A DNA stretch of 64,000 bases from Lachnospiraceae bacterium (GCA_900757195.1 CAAEMZ010000035.1:29340-93339); one strand, 5' to 3'; counted from the stretch's first letter, positions 7,902-17,526 are shown. Notes: generated from the sequence alone by a model not told the origin. A program made the numbers and translations.

Positions 7902-10379
7902 GTGGTACATTATTGGAATGAAAAATCAGAAAATTTGGTAATGGTAAATGCAGTTTTTGAGCATCGCAAAATTTTTCGCAGTAACAGACTGGATAAATTG
8001 AGAACCCGTGTTTTTGAAACAATTCCTCAGATTGATTCATCGAGAGCAAAGGCTGTAACCGAAAGCTATAAAGAAACAGAAGGTCAGCCTATTTCAATAC
8101 GTCGTGCGAAAGCCTTGCAAAAAACACTGGAAAAATTACCGATTCGGATTAATGAAGGGGAATTGATTGTTGGAGAAATTGGGCCTTATGACCGATGTGC
8201 TCAGGTTTATCCGGATTACGGCATTGATTGGTTTATTGAGGAGTTGAACGGAAATCCTTTTCGATTTGAAAATCGTCCGGGAGATAAATTTGTTATCAGT
8301 GAGGAAGATGAAAGAGCAATTCGGGAAATTGCATCTTACTGGCGAGGCAGAACGCACAAAGATCATGTCTATTCGCGAATTCCCGAATGTGCCTGGGAGG
8401 CTTTTGAAATTGGAATGATTGACACAGACTATCTGGTAATCTGTGCAGAAGGTCATGTCATTGTTAATTTGAAACGTATTTTAGAAGAGGGAATGGAGAG
8501 CTTCAGGCTTCGGGCGGAAAAAGTGATGGAAACGCTTGATTTAACGGAACCGGAAAATCTGAAAAAACTGCCTTTTTTACAGTCTGTACTTATTAACTGC
8601 GACAGCGTAAAGATGTTTGCACAGCGTTATTCGGAACTGGCAATGCAGATGGCAAAAGAAGAAACAGATGAACAGAGAAAAGCCGAATTAAATAAAATAA
8701 GCGAAGTATGTGCACGTGTTCCGATGAAGCCGGCCAGAGACTTCCACGAAGCAATCCAATCAATGTACTTTACGAACCTGATTTTAAATATAGAAGGCAA
8801 CGGAAGTGCTTTTTCTTATGGAAGAATGGATCAGAAACTGTATCCTTATTATAAAAAGGCCCTTGCTGAAGGCTGGACTGAAAATGATATGAAGGAGCTG
8901 TTTTCAAACTTAATGCTCAAGATGTTTCAGGTGACAAGAGTGCTGGATTGGCATAGTACAGCAACATTCAGAGGCTATGTTGTTGCCCAGAATATGACCA
9001 TTGGCGGCCAGAATAAATACGGTCAGGATGCAGCAAATGAAATGACATATCTTATATTGGAGTGTCAGGCCATCATGCAGCTCAATAATCCGCTATCAGC
9101 CAGATATCATAATTGCTGCACAAACCGATATATGAATGCCGTATTGGATGTTCAAAAACTGGGTGGTGGACAGCCGGCATATTACAGTGATGAAAATTAT
9201 ATTCTTGGTATGGTGAACAGGGGAGTGAAGCTGGAAGATGCCTATGATTATGCAAATGTCGGATGTGGTGAACCATTGATTGAAGGAAAGCAAAGTAACA
9301 GGCCGGATGGTGCTGCATTTATCAATATCGCAAAAGCTTTTGAGATGGCACTGAATGATGGCAGAGATCCAAGGACAGGAAAGTGTCTTCATAAGGGAAA
9401 AGGCACTTTGGAAACTTTTAAAAGCTATGAGGAACTATACGATGCTTTTCTTGACCAGATGAAATATTATATCCGGATGCATGTTATTTATGATAATTCT
9501 CTGGATTTTTCCACAGAAGAGGGAATTGCAGATCCATATATGTCAATGCTGATTGATGATTGTATTGAACGGGGAAAAACAGTCAAGGAAGGCGGAGCTG
9601 TCTATGATTATTGTGGTCCGCTATATATGGGGATTGCAAATGCGGGAAATGGTCTTGCTGCCGTGAAGAAACTCGTTTTTGAAGATAAAAGACTCACAGG
9701 CTCTGAATTGCATCATGCGTTACAGACAAATTTTGAAGATATGACAACGACTCCGACAGGAGAAGAAATTCGACAAATGTGTCTCAGAGCACCAAAATAT
9801 GGCAACGATGATGATTATGTCGATGAGATTATGACACGATATTTGTATGACATTTTTATGGAAGAGGAAAAATATCATACAACCCGGTATGGAAGGGGAC
9901 CGATTGGCGGGACATGGCAGCCGAGTTGCAATACAGTTTCCTCCAATGTACCATTGGGAAAAATTATCGGAGCGACACCAGATGGGCGAAAAGCAGGAGA
10001 AGCACTTGCAGATACGACATCTCCGATGCATGGGAGTGATACCCATGGACCGACGGCTGCTTTGAAATCTGTCGGTAAACTGCCCAATCTTCTGTTATCC
10101 GGTGGGACCCTTTATAATATGCGGGTGGATCCAAAGACGATTGAAACCACCGAAGGCAGAGAACGTTTTATTTCGATGTTAAGAACCTATCTTGGAGATT
10201 TCAAGGGCCAGCATATACAGTTCAATATGGTGGATTCATCCGTACTTCTGGATGCAAAGGCTCATCCGGATAATTATCGTGATTTAATGGTACGGGTGGC
10301 CGGATACAGTGCGTTGTTTACAGCGATTGATTCAGATCTTCAGGATGATATTATCGACCGGACAATACATACCGTATGA
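7902..10379 (+). CDS. Glycyl radical enzyme, PflD/dehydratase-type, substrate unknown
   Basis: An 825-residue glycyl radical enzyme. The glycyl radical loop RVAGYSALF places the radical on Gly801, and the catalytic thiyl residue is Cys455 in GCGEP, with Glu457 as the likely general base. Diol dehydratase, choline lyase and related families usually read GCVE, so the Gly at 456 is unusual. The Cys-X-Glu pattern fits C-O/C-N lyases rather than pyruvate formate-lyase, which has two adjacent cysteines. The GTG start at 7902 has AGGAG eight bases upstream. Its activase follows after 19 bases, then a sugar-type ABC transporter. No microcompartment shell or aldehyde dehydrogenase genes are nearby, and no N-terminal encapsulation extension is obvious. 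Enzyme class is certain; the reaction is not. Confidence 0.9.
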   Translation: MVHYWNEKSENLVMVNAVFEHRKIFRSNRLDKLRTRVFETIPQIDSSRAKAVTESYKETEGQPISIRRAKALQKTLEKLPIRINEGELIVGEIGPYDRCAQVYPDYGIDWFIEELNGNPFRFENRPGDKFVISEEDERAIREIASYWRGRTHKDHVYSRIPECAWEAFEIGMIDTDYLVICAEGHVIVNLKRILEEGMESFRLRAEKVMETLDLTEPENLKKLPFLQSVLINCDSVKMFAQRYSELAMQMAKEETDEQRKAELNKISEVCARVPMKPARDFHEAIQSMYFTNLILNIEGNGSAFSYGRMDQKLYPYYKKALAEGWTENDMKELFSNLMLKMFQVTRVLDWHSTATFRGYVVAQNMTIGGQNKYGQDAANEMTYLILECQAIMQLNNPLSARYHNCCTNRYMNAVLDVQKLGGGQPAYYSDENYILGMVNRGVKLEDAYDYANVGCGEPLIEGKQSNRPDGAAFINIAKAFEMALNDGRDPRTGKCLHKGKGTLETFKSYEELYDAFLDQMKYYIRMHVIYDNSLDFSTEEGIADPYMSMLIDDCIERGKTVKEGGAVYDYCGPLYMGIANAGNGLAAVKKLVFEDKRLTGSELHHALQTNFEDMTTTPTGEEIRQMCLRAPKYGNDDDYVDEIMTRYLYDIFMEEEKYHTTRYGRGPIGGTWQPSCNTVSSNVPLGKIIGATPDGRKAGEALADTTSPMHGSDTHGPTAALKSVGKLPNLLLSGGTLYNMRVDPKTIETTEGRERFISMLRTYLGDFKGQHIQFNMVDSSVLLDAKAHPDNYRDLMVRVAGYSALFTAIDSDLQDDIIDRTIHTV

Positions 10380-10398
10380 TGTCGGATGAGGAAAGATT

Positions 10399-11301
10399 AT
10401 GACGGGAAAAATATTTAATATTGAAAGATATCATTATACAGATGGTTCGGGAATTCGAATTCTTGTATTTTTGAAAGGATGCTCTTTGAAATGCCCATGG
10501 TGCAGTAATCCGGAGTCTCAGAATGTCTTGCCACAATTGGCTTTTGTTCAGAACCGATGTGTGAATTGCGGACGATGTGTTCCGGTGTGTGAAACTCAGG
10601 CCATCTATTTTGACAGTGATGGTAAAATTGGCCTGGATCGTCAGAAATGCACGAATTGCGGAAGGTGTGTAGAGTGGTGTTTTCATGATGCACGTACGTT
10701 GTTTGGAAAAGAAATAACATCAAGTGATTTGATGAAAGAAATCCTGAAGGAAAGAGATTATTTTATTCGTTCTCATGGAGGAGTTACATTTTCCGGCGGC
10801 GAACCAACGTTACAGGCAGAATTTGTTCGGGAATGTTCATTGAAATGCAGGCAGGAATACATTAATACTGCGATAGAAACTTCCGGAGCAGTTCCATGGG
10901 AAAAACTGAAGATGGCAACAGAGCATATAGACGAAATTCTTTATGATATCAAAATTTTAGATGAGGAAACTTTTCGAACCTTCTCAGAGTACTCTGTATC
11001 TCATATTTTGGATAATCTGAGGAAATTGCGGGAAATGGATAAGAAGGTACGCATACGGTGTCCGATTATACCGGGATACAACATGAAAGAGTCTTTTATC
11101 AAAGAAGTGATTCAGATAGCGAAAGCGTATAAAATCGGACAAATTGATGTATTACCTTTTCATCAGTTCGGCAGTTATAAATACAGGGCGTTGGGAATGG
11201 AGTATTTGCTGAAAGACAAAAAATCACTTGAGAAGAATCAAATTGAAAATTTTCGGGAGATGATTCGTTCGGAAGGGATTTATTGTATCATTGGTGGATA
11301 A
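10399..11301 (+). CDS. Glycyl radical enzyme activating enzyme (radical SAM)
   Basis: A 300-residue radical S-adenosylmethionine protein that installs the glycyl radical on the enzyme encoded just upstream. The SAM cluster motif is CSLKCPWC (CX3CX2C, near residues 28-35). An insert with two further 4Fe-4S ferredoxin motifs, CVNCGRCVPVC and CTNCGRCVEWC, marks the activases of the dehydratase type rather than the short PflA type. TFSGGEPTLQ is the conserved SAM-binding GGE region. The gap of 19 bases to the glycyl radical enzyme shows co-transcription and a dedicated pairing. Confidence 0.94.
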   Translation: MTGKIFNIERYHYTDGSGIRILVFLKGCSLKCPWCSNPESQNVLPQLAFVQNRCVNCGRCVPVCETQAIYFDSDGKIGLDRQKCTNCGRCVEWCFHDARTLFGKEITSSDLMKEILKERDYFIRSHGGVTFSGGEPTLQAEFVRECSLKCRQEYINTAIETSGAVPWEKLKMATEHIDEILYDIKILDEETFRTFSEYSVSHILDNLRKLREMDKKVRIRCPIIPGYNMKESFIKEVIQIAKAYKIGQIDVLPFHQFGSYKYRALGMEYLLKDKKSLEKNQIENFREMIRSEGIYCIIGG

Positions 11302-11332
11302 TTTATGATTTCGTCGGGGATAGGAGGTAAAA

Positions 11333-12829
11333 ATGGATAAGCCAATTATTTGTTTGAAAGATATTAAAAAAAGTTTTTTCGGCGTGACGGTTTTAAACGA
11401 TGTCAGCTTTGAGGCCTATCCGGGGGAAGTGCATGCTTTGGTTGGTGGAAACGGTGCAGGAAAAAGTACATTGATGAAAATCATGACCGGAGTATATACA
11501 AAAGACAGTGGAAAAATTTTTTTCAATGGAGAAGAAACGGTTTTTAATAATTATAAAGATGCTTTTCGACAGGGAATTGCCATGATTTTTCAGGAAATGA
11601 GCAGTGTGCCTACACTCACGGTCACAGAAAATATTTTTTTGAACAATGAAATACTTAAAAATAAATGCTTTGTAGACAAAGCTGCCATGAGAAAAAAGGC
11701 TGTGGAACTTTTAGAACGCCTTGGAGTGGATATCAATCCGGATGCGGTTGTCGGTGAATTGACGGTTGGAGAAAAACAAATGGTCGAAATCGTCAAAGCA
11801 TTATCAAGTGAAGCGAGAGTTCTTGTCATGGACGAACCTACAGCATCGCTGTCGACAAAAGAAGTGGAAAATCTGTTTCAGATTATGTTTAATTTAAAAA
11901 AACAGGGCATTGCTATTATTTATATTTCACATCGTATGAATGAAATACTGGCTGTCGCAGACAAGGTTACTGTGTTAAGAGATGGAGAAATTGTTGCAAA
12001 ATTAGTAAATGACAATTTAAAAGTTGAAACGATCATTGGATATATGATGGGAAATGAAACTGGAACATCCTTTGAATGGATGCCTCCAAATACGATGATT
12101 TCCGATGAGGCTGTGCTGGAAGTGGAGCATCTGAAGATTAATGAGCAGATTGAAGATGTCTCGTTTAAATTACGTAAAGGTGAGGTAATTGGGTTTGCCG
12201 GCCTGTTAAGTAGTGGAAGAACAGAGATTCTGGAAACTTTATTTGGAATACGCAGAGCAAGATGTGGGACGATTAAAATTAATCATCAGTTGGTAACAAT
12301 TAACTCACCAGCGCAGGCGGTAAAAGCAGGTTTTGGTTTGGTTCCGGAGGATCGCAGAACTCAGGGGCTGGTACTGACCCATTCACTTAAGGATAATTTG
12401 ATTTTACCAATACTGAATAAGGTGTGTACAGGACCATTTCTCGACAAAAAGAAAATTAAACGGACGACAGATCACAGCATCCGGGAATTAAGTGTAAAAA
12501 CAGATTCTGCTGAGAAAATTATTGGTTTATTGTCGGGCGGTAATCAACAAAAAATCGTTATTTCAAAATGGCTGAGATCGGATATGACAATTTTACTTCT
12601 TGACGAACCGACAGCAGGAGTTGATATCGGGTCGAAAAAGGAATTGGTTGCTACAGTTCGTAAATTTACGGATCAGGGCAATTCGGCAATATTTGTTTCG
12701 TCGGAATTACAGGAGATGATGGCAGTATGTGATCGCATTTACATCTTAAAACGCGGAAAGATCATAAACGAATTGCGACATGATGAAATCGAGTCCGAGG
12801 AGGTGCTGCAGAATGAAATTCAAAAATAA
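11333..12829 (+). CDS. Sugar/polyol ABC transporter ATP-binding protein (RbsA/MglA type)
   Basis: A 498-residue tandem ATPase of the CUT2 class. The first half has Walker A GGNGAGKST (about 38-46), a degenerate signature LTVGEKQM and Walker B VLVMDEPTA. The second half has the degenerate P-loop GLLSSGRTE usual in this class, signature LSGGNQQK and Walker B LLLDEPTAGVD. It drives uptake with the permease and binding protein that follow. RBS GGAGGT precedes the ATG at 11333. CUT2 systems carry pentoses, ribose, autoinducer-2, inositol and polyols such as erythritol; the substrate here presumably feeds the glycyl radical enzyme. Confidence 0.93.
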   Translation: MDKPIICLKDIKKSFFGVTVLNDVSFEAYPGEVHALVGGNGAGKSTLMKIMTGVYTKDSGKIFFNGEETVFNNYKDAFRQGIAMIFQEMSSVPTLTVTENIFLNNEILKNKCFVDKAAMRKKAVELLERLGVDINPDAVVGELTVGEKQMVEIVKALSSEARVLVMDEPTASLSTKEVENLFQIMFNLKKQGIAIIYISHRMNEILAVADKVTVLRDGEIVAKLVNDNLKVETIIGYMMGNETGTSFEWMPPNTMISDEAVLEVEHLKINEQIEDVSFKLRKGEVIGFAGLLSSGRTEILETLFGIRRARCGTIKINHQLVTINSPAQAVKAGFGLVPEDRRTQGLVLTHSLKDNLILPILNKVCTGPFLDKKKIKRTTDHSIRELSVKTDSAEKIIGLLSGGNQQKIVISKWLRSDMTILLLDEPTAGVDIGSKKELVATVRKFTDQGNSAIFVSSELQEMMAVCDRIYILKRGKIINELRHDEIESEEVLQNEIQK

Positions 12830-13790
12830 TATCGGGATGGCCAAAAAGAAAATAGATTTATCAAAAATTATTGTGTATATTGCGATTGTTGTTGCGTTTG
12901 CTATTTTTTCTATTATTCTCGGAGATTCCGGTTTCCTGACTGTAAAAAATCAAATTAATATTTTAAGACAGATGACGACGATTGGCATTATGAGCTTTGG
13001 GATGACTTTTGTTATCGGCAGCGGTGAAATCGACCTGACGGTTGGTGCCAATATTGCGACATCCGGTATTGTGGCGGCTATTGTTATGAGATCCGGCGGC
13101 GGTGCATTTCTGGCACTTTTAGCAGCGTTGGCTACGGGGCTCGCTATAGGAACAATTAATGGTTTGATTCTTATTAAAACAGGTCTTCCGTCTTTCCTGA
13201 TTACGATAGGTACATTAACAATTTTACAGGGCTTTGCTATGGAACTGGCGAACTCGAATTCCATACCGATTTACAATAAAACCTTTACACAGGTGTTTGG
13301 AAACGGCAAAGTATTTGGTATTCCGGTTATGATTTTATGGTGTTTTTTATGTATGGTCATTGCATACGTTCTTTTGAGAAAACTGCCTTTTGGATCGAGA
13401 ACATTGGCTATTGGCGGAAACAGCAGAGCGGCGGAATATTCTGGTATTAATGTTGCGAGAATGAAGTTGATGGTCATGATGTTAAGCGGTGTTATGGCCG
13501 CTTTTGCAGGAGTATTATATTGTGCAAGACTTCAGGCTGCTAACTATGTCTATGGGGATGGTGCTGAAATGAACGTTATTGCATCCGTTGTATTGGGTGG
13601 AACAGCCATGAGTGGTGGAACTGCTTCAATCATCGGTACTTTCGTTGGAGCATGGCTGATGGCTATGATCGATAATGGTACAGTTATTGCAGGAATGACG
13701 GCGTCGCAGCAGATGATGGTTCGAGGGGCTGTTGTTATCGGAGCGACAGCACTTGGTGCAATCAGTTCTATGAGAAAGTCAAAGGGTTGA
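12813..13790 (+). CDS. Sugar/polyol ABC transporter permease (RbsC type)
   Basis: A 325-residue inner-membrane permease with eight to ten hydrophobic helices. ATG 12813 is chosen because GAGGAGGTG lies upstream; the gene then overlaps the ATPase gene by 17 bases, a sign of translational coupling. Family marks include GEIDLTVGAN near residue 70, the RbsC-type GLPSFLITIGTL region and GGNSRAAEYSGINV near residue 200. It forms the channel of the CUT2 transporter. Confidence 0.92.
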   Translation: MKFKNNIGMAKKKIDLSKIIVYIAIVVAFAIFSIILGDSGFLTVKNQINILRQMTTIGIMSFGMTFVIGSGEIDLTVGANIATSGIVAAIVMRSGGGAFLALLAALATGLAIGTINGLILIKTGLPSFLITIGTLTILQGFAMELANSNSIPIYNKTFTQVFGNGKVFGIPVMILWCFLCMVIAYVLLRKLPFGSRTLAIGGNSRAAEYSGINVARMKLMVMMLSGVMAAFAGVLYCARLQAANYVYGDGAEMNVIASVVLGGTAMSGGTASIIGTFVGAWLMAMIDNGTVIAGMTASQQMMVRGAVVIGATALGAISSMRKSKG

Positions 13791-13884
13791 TTAGAAATCA
13801 CATCCACATAAAGGGTGATTTCATATATGGAAGCAAGGCAGAGAGCGCAGCCGGATTCCAGTATTTTATAAAGGAGGACAAAAT

Positions 13885-15069
13885 ATGAAAAGAAGAAGTG
13901 TATTGGGCGTTTTACTTGCAATGACAATGGTTGCTGCAATGCTTACCGGTTGTGGAAACGGTACGAAAACCACGGCGACAACTGCAAATGAAACAAAAAA
14001 GACCGAAACTGTGGCTGAAACAAAATCGGCTGAGGTGACTCAGGTAGAATTGCCGGAAATGGCAACTCCAAATGAGTGGGTTTCCAGATTCGATGGTGTG
14101 AAACCTACAGCTTATGAAGAATTTGGATGGACGGATGATCAGATAACATCGATAAAAGATGCAGGATTAACGGTTGGCCTGGTAATGCATACTGGCGGTG
14201 AATCTTTCTCTAATGCCGTTATTTCCGGTGTTACGAAAGCTGCTGAAGAATTAGGCGTTGAAATCGTGGCACAGACGGATGCACAGTGGGATGCTGCTCA
14301 GCAGTCAACTAATCTTGAGAGCGTGTTGGCAAAGAATCCGGATATTGTTATTCTTTGTCAGATTGATGTTGAAGCTATGACAGATCAGTTAAAAGAAGCT
14401 GCTGCAAATGGAACAAAATTTGTATTCTTTGATAATATTAATGCAAGTTTAACGGAAGATGATTATGTATCGCTTGTGACAACAGATACATATGCGGCTG
14501 GCGTTGAATGTGCAAAAGACATGGCAGCAGAACTTGGAGGCTCCGGACGTATTGCCATGTTTACATGGTCTGCACCGAATCTTGGAAACAGAGCCCGTTC
14601 TCAGGGATTCCGCGATTATATTGAAACAAATTTCCCTGAAATTGAAATTGTGACAGAAGAATTCTATGATGATGCCAGTGATTGTGCTGCATTAGCCGAT
14701 GCTGTATTTGCAAAATATCCAGATCTTGACGGTGCTTTCGGACAGTGGGATATTCCTTTGGAAGGTGTCATTTCTTCTGCCCAGGGCAATGATATTGGCG
14801 AAGAATTCGTTGGGACATGTGTTGATTTGGGGTATAATGTGGCCCGTATTATGGCTGAAGACGGAATGTGCAAAGGCATAGGAGCTCAGCAGCCATATAA
14901 AGACGGATACTATTCACTTTATGCAGGCGCTCTTGCATGTGTTGGCGAAGAGGTACCGAAGATGATCCTTATTGATCCGGTCAATGTTACAAAAGCGAAT
15001 CTTGAGGAATCATGGCCAATTATTTATGATGAACCTCTTCCGGATGATATTCAATCTTTGCTGAAATAA
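13885..15069 (+). CDS. Sugar/polyol ABC transporter substrate-binding lipoprotein (RbsB type)
   Basis: A 394-residue periplasmic-binding-protein-like lipoprotein. Residues 1-22 are a lipoprotein signal with lipobox LTGC and acylated Cys23, followed by a Thr/Glu/Lys-rich linker up to about residue 50. The Peripla_BP_4 fold starts near LTVGLVMHTGG and shows the usual DAQWDAAQQ and VVFFDN-like segments. It is longer than classic RbsB owing to the linker and an extra N-terminal segment. RBS AAAGGAGG lies upstream of ATG 13885. It captures the ligand outside the membrane for the two preceding genes. Confidence 0.92.
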   Translation: MKRRSVLGVLLAMTMVAAMLTGCGNGTKTTATTANETKKTETVAETKSAEVTQVELPEMATPNEWVSRFDGVKPTAYEEFGWTDDQITSIKDAGLTVGLVMHTGGESFSNAVISGVTKAAEELGVEIVAQTDAQWDAAQQSTNLESVLAKNPDIVILCQIDVEAMTDQLKEAAANGTKFVFFDNINASLTEDDYVSLVTTDTYAAGVECAKDMAAELGGSGRIAMFTWSAPNLGNRARSQGFRDYIETNFPEIEIVTEEFYDDASDCAALADAVFAKYPDLDGAFGQWDIPLEGVISSAQGNDIGEEFVGTCVDLGYNVARIMAEDGMCKGIGAQQPYKDGYYSLYAGALACVGEEVPKMILIDPVNVTKANLEESWPIIYDEPLPDDIQSLLK

Positions 15070-15108
15070 TTGATTTGTCATGAAATTCTAATTATAAATA
15101 AGCACATA

Positions 15109-15170
15109 TACTGCAGAGGATTACGGGTGCAATAAATGAAATTCACTTAGTGTTTTCTGCAGTATTTTTA
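15109..15170 (+). terminator. Possible leaky terminator or mRNA stem between binding protein and kinase
   Basis: TACTGCAGA at 15109-15117 pairs with TCTGCAGTA at 15156-15164 and is followed by TTTTT. The 38-base loop is long, so it may act as a processing or stabilising stem that keeps the binding protein mRNA abundant rather than as a full terminator. Confidence 0.4.
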
Positions 15171-15213
15171 AATAGGATAATGAGATTTGAAAATATTCGA
15201 AGAAGGTGAATTC

Positions 15214-16752
15214 ATGAGCTGCTGGATGGGAATTGATGTTGGAACGAGCGGAATTAAAGTAATTATTATTGATGAAAATGGCAGTGTTTTGGGAGAAGGA
15301 TATGCGGAACAGGATGTAATTTTATTGGGGGAAGGATATGCGGAGCAGAATCCTCTGGCTTGGAAGGATTCCTGTAAAGCAGCTATTCGGGAAGCGCTGA
15401 AGAACAAAAAAAGCAATCAGGATGTTGAAGCAATTGGATTTTCCGGTCAGATGCAGGGAACGGTTTTTCTGGATAAAGATGATCGGCCAATTCGCAATTG
15501 CATTATTTGGATGGATCAGAGGGCGGCTTGTGAAGTTGGTGAAATTGGGACATTATTGAGGGCTTCGAATGTAAATGGGATGGAAATCACGGCAAATCAC
15601 TGCCTGAATACCTTTTGGGCTCCCAAAATTTTATGGTTAAAAAAACATGAACCTGAAAATTTTGAAAAAATCAATAAAGTGTTGTTTCCGAAGGATTATC
15701 TGGCTCTGTGGCTGACTGGAGAGAAGGCAATAGAGGTCAGTGATGCTTCCCTTACATATCTTTTAGATATACAGGAAAGAAAATGGTCAGATTCGATGTT
15801 TCACGCACTGGGTATTCATAAACATATTGTGCCGGACCGTCTTTTAGAGTCATGTCATGTTGTTGGAAAATTGAGAAAGATTGTTGCCGAAGAATTTGGA
15901 TTGAAACCTGGAATACCGGTGATTGCCGGCGGTGGAGATCAATTGGCTAATGGAATTGGAACAGGAATTATTAATGAAAATATCATGGGAGTATCGATTG
16001 GAACTTCTGCGGTTGTGTTTGGATGCAGTAAAACCCCATTTTATGATAAATCGAACAGTGCGATTCAGAGCCTGTGTCATGCATGTCCGGATTTATGGGC
16101 TTATCTGGGACTTTCTTTGACGGCCGGAGCATCGCTAAAGTGGATTCGTGAAACTTTTTTTAAAAGAGAAAAAAAAGAATATGCCCAAATAGGGAAGGAT
16201 GTGTATGATTATATCACGGGTATTGCGTCAAAAACCGATGTCGGAAGTAAAGGCTGTGTTTTTCTTCCCTATTTTAATGGAGATTCAGCGCCGAATAACG
16301 ATCCAAATGCGCGGGCCTGTTTTTTTGGAATGTCTTTGGATACAGGAATGTCGGAAATTTGTAGAAGTGTTTTAGAAGGCGTGTCATTTTCTTTGAGAGA
16401 AACCCTGGAGGTTTGCCGTAAAATGGGCAAAGAAATCCATACCATTCGAGTGTCCGGCGGCGGAGCGAAAAGTGCTTTATGGAGGCAGATACAGGCAGAT
16501 ATATTTGATGCATCGGTTGTTACGATGGAGATTGAAGAAGGACCGGCTGCAGGTGCTGCCATTCTTGCGGCAGTCGGATGCGGTTTTTTTCAAACGGTCG
16601 GTGAAGGCTGTTCTGCTATTGTAAAAACAGATACGCAGACAGATCCTATTCCGGAAAATGTGAAGCGGTATAACGAATATTTTGAATTGTATCATAGTTT
16701 ATATCGTCATTTGAAGGAACCTTTTGATGTCAGAGCGGGACTTAATTTATAG
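15214..16752 (+). CDS. FGGY-family carbohydrate kinase (xylulokinase-like)
   Basis: An actin-fold sugar kinase of 512 residues, closest in layout to xylulokinase XylB. It phosphorylates a ketose or polyol in the cytosol with ATP. MGIDVGTSGIKVIIID is the phosphate 1 loop, GFSGQMQGTVFLD and IIWMDQRA are the XylB-like substrate region, and VSGGGAKSALWRQIQADIF is the C-terminal adenosine motif. ATG 15214 follows AGAAGGTGA. Residues about 26-45 contain a tandem GEGYAEQ repeat caused by an in-frame 36-base direct repeat (15289 and 15325). Because XylB enzymes can accept 1-deoxyxylulose, the kinase fits a 1-deoxyketose route, but this is inference. Confidence 0.88.
   Translation: MSCWMGIDVGTSGIKVIIIDENGSVLGEGYAEQDVILLGEGYAEQNPLAWKDSCKAAIREALKNKKSNQDVEAIGFSGQMQGTVFLDKDDRPIRNCIIWMDQRAACEVGEIGTLLRASNVNGMEITANHCLNTFWAPKILWLKKHEPENFEKINKVLFPKDYLALWLTGEKAIEVSDASLTYLLDIQERKWSDSMFHALGIHKHIVPDRLLESCHVVGKLRKIVAEEFGLKPGIPVIAGGGDQLANGIGTGIINENIMGVSIGTSAVVFGCSKTPFYDKSNSAIQSLCHACPDLWAYLGLSLTAGASLKWIRETFFKREKKEYAQIGKDVYDYITGIASKTDVGSKGCVFLPYFNGDSAPNNDPNARACFFGMSLDTGMSEICRSVLEGVSFSLRETLEVCRKMGKEIHTIRVSGGGAKSALWRQIQADIFDASVVTMEIEEGPAAGAAILAAVGCGFFQTVGEGCSAIVKTDTQTDPIPENVKRYNEYFELYHSLYRHLKEPFDVRAGLNL
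15289..15350 (+). repeat. In-frame 26-base direct repeat inside the FGGY kinase gene
   Basis: Copies at 15289-15314 and 15325-15350 match at 23 of 26 positions with a 36-base period, encoding GEGYAEQ twice. The second copy sits where other XylB proteins have PGWAEQDP. This may be a recent duplication or convergence. Confidence 0.7.
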
Positions 16753-16767
16753 CAAAGGAGGAGTGGC

Positions 16768-17526
16768 ATGCTTTCCATAATGTTGATTGCAAACACGGGG
16801 CTGTTTATTCAATGTGGAAATAAAACAATTCTTTTAGATGGACTGGAAGATGCACAGAAATATCCATTCAGCAGTACGCCTGAAAATGTTTTGAAAGAAA
16901 TGTTTCAGAACAAAGGGGATGGACGGCTTAAAAATATTGACTATCTCGTTTTTACACATAATCACCCAGACCATTTTTCAAAGGAATTAATAAAAAAATA
17001 TATGCTTAAAAATCAGGTTAAAAAGTTGATTTTTGCACCGGATAGTGAAAGTGAGGATCTGGTTTGTGATGCCCGGGAGAATAAGGTTTCGGTGTGGAAA
17101 GCAGAAATGTCCAGAGGAAAAATACATCAATATATTCTTGGTGGGGGAATACAAATTTCTACATTGTGTATGAAACATATTCCATATATTTTTCCGGAGG
17201 ATTTGTGCAATTGTATTTTATTGCAGTATGAAGATAAAAATATATTGTTTTTATCTGATTGCAGCTATGAGGAGGAACATCTTTTTCAAAAATTTAAGGA
17301 TATTAAACTGAATGTGGTATTTTTAAATCCATATTTTTATTACAGTGATTCGGGACGGAAGATTTTAGACAGATATTTGCTGCCGGATCTGACGGTTATT
17401 TATCATATTCCTTTTGAAGACGATGATACGATTCATATGCGTCCGTTTGTATTTCAGATGGTAAAGAAATTTAAAAGGGAAAATGTATGTGTTTTGGACA
17501 CACCATTTCAAAGTATAGATATTTAA
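16768..17526 (+). CDS. Metallo-beta-lactamase-fold hydrolase
   Basis: A 252-residue protein with the MBL metal motif reduced to THNHPDHFS (near residue 57, replacing HxHxDH), later LFLSDCSYEEEH (an Asp ligand position near 164) and a C-terminal His in VIYHIPF. It belongs broadly with UlaG-like or RNase Z-like MBL proteins. It begins 15 bases after the kinase with GGAGGAG upstream, so it is part of the same operon. A role as a lactonase or phosphodiesterase in the same pathway is possible; nothing in the sequence fixes the substrate. Confidence 0.72.
   Translation: MLSIMLIANTGLFIQCGNKTILLDGLEDAQKYPFSSTPENVLKEMFQNKGDGRLKNIDYLVFTHNHPDHFSKELIKKYMLKNQVKKLIFAPDSESEDLVCDARENKVSVWKAEMSRGKIHQYILGGGIQISTLCMKHIPYIFPEDLCNCILLQYEDKNILFLSDCSYEEEHLFQKFKDIKLNVVFLNPYFYYSDSGRKILDRYLLPDLTVIYHIPFEDDDTIHMRPFVFQMVKKFKRENVCVLDTPFQSIDI

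Noticed and set aside
7902..10379. Pyruvate formate-lyase
   Set aside because: It lacks the adjacent Cys-Cys pair of PFL and has the Cys-X-Glu motif and the ferredoxin-type activase of the dehydratase group.
7782..17526. Bacterial microcompartment locus
   Set aside because: Glycyl radical diol dehydratases often sit in such loci, but no shell proteins, PduP-like aldehyde dehydrogenase or encapsulation peptide could be found.
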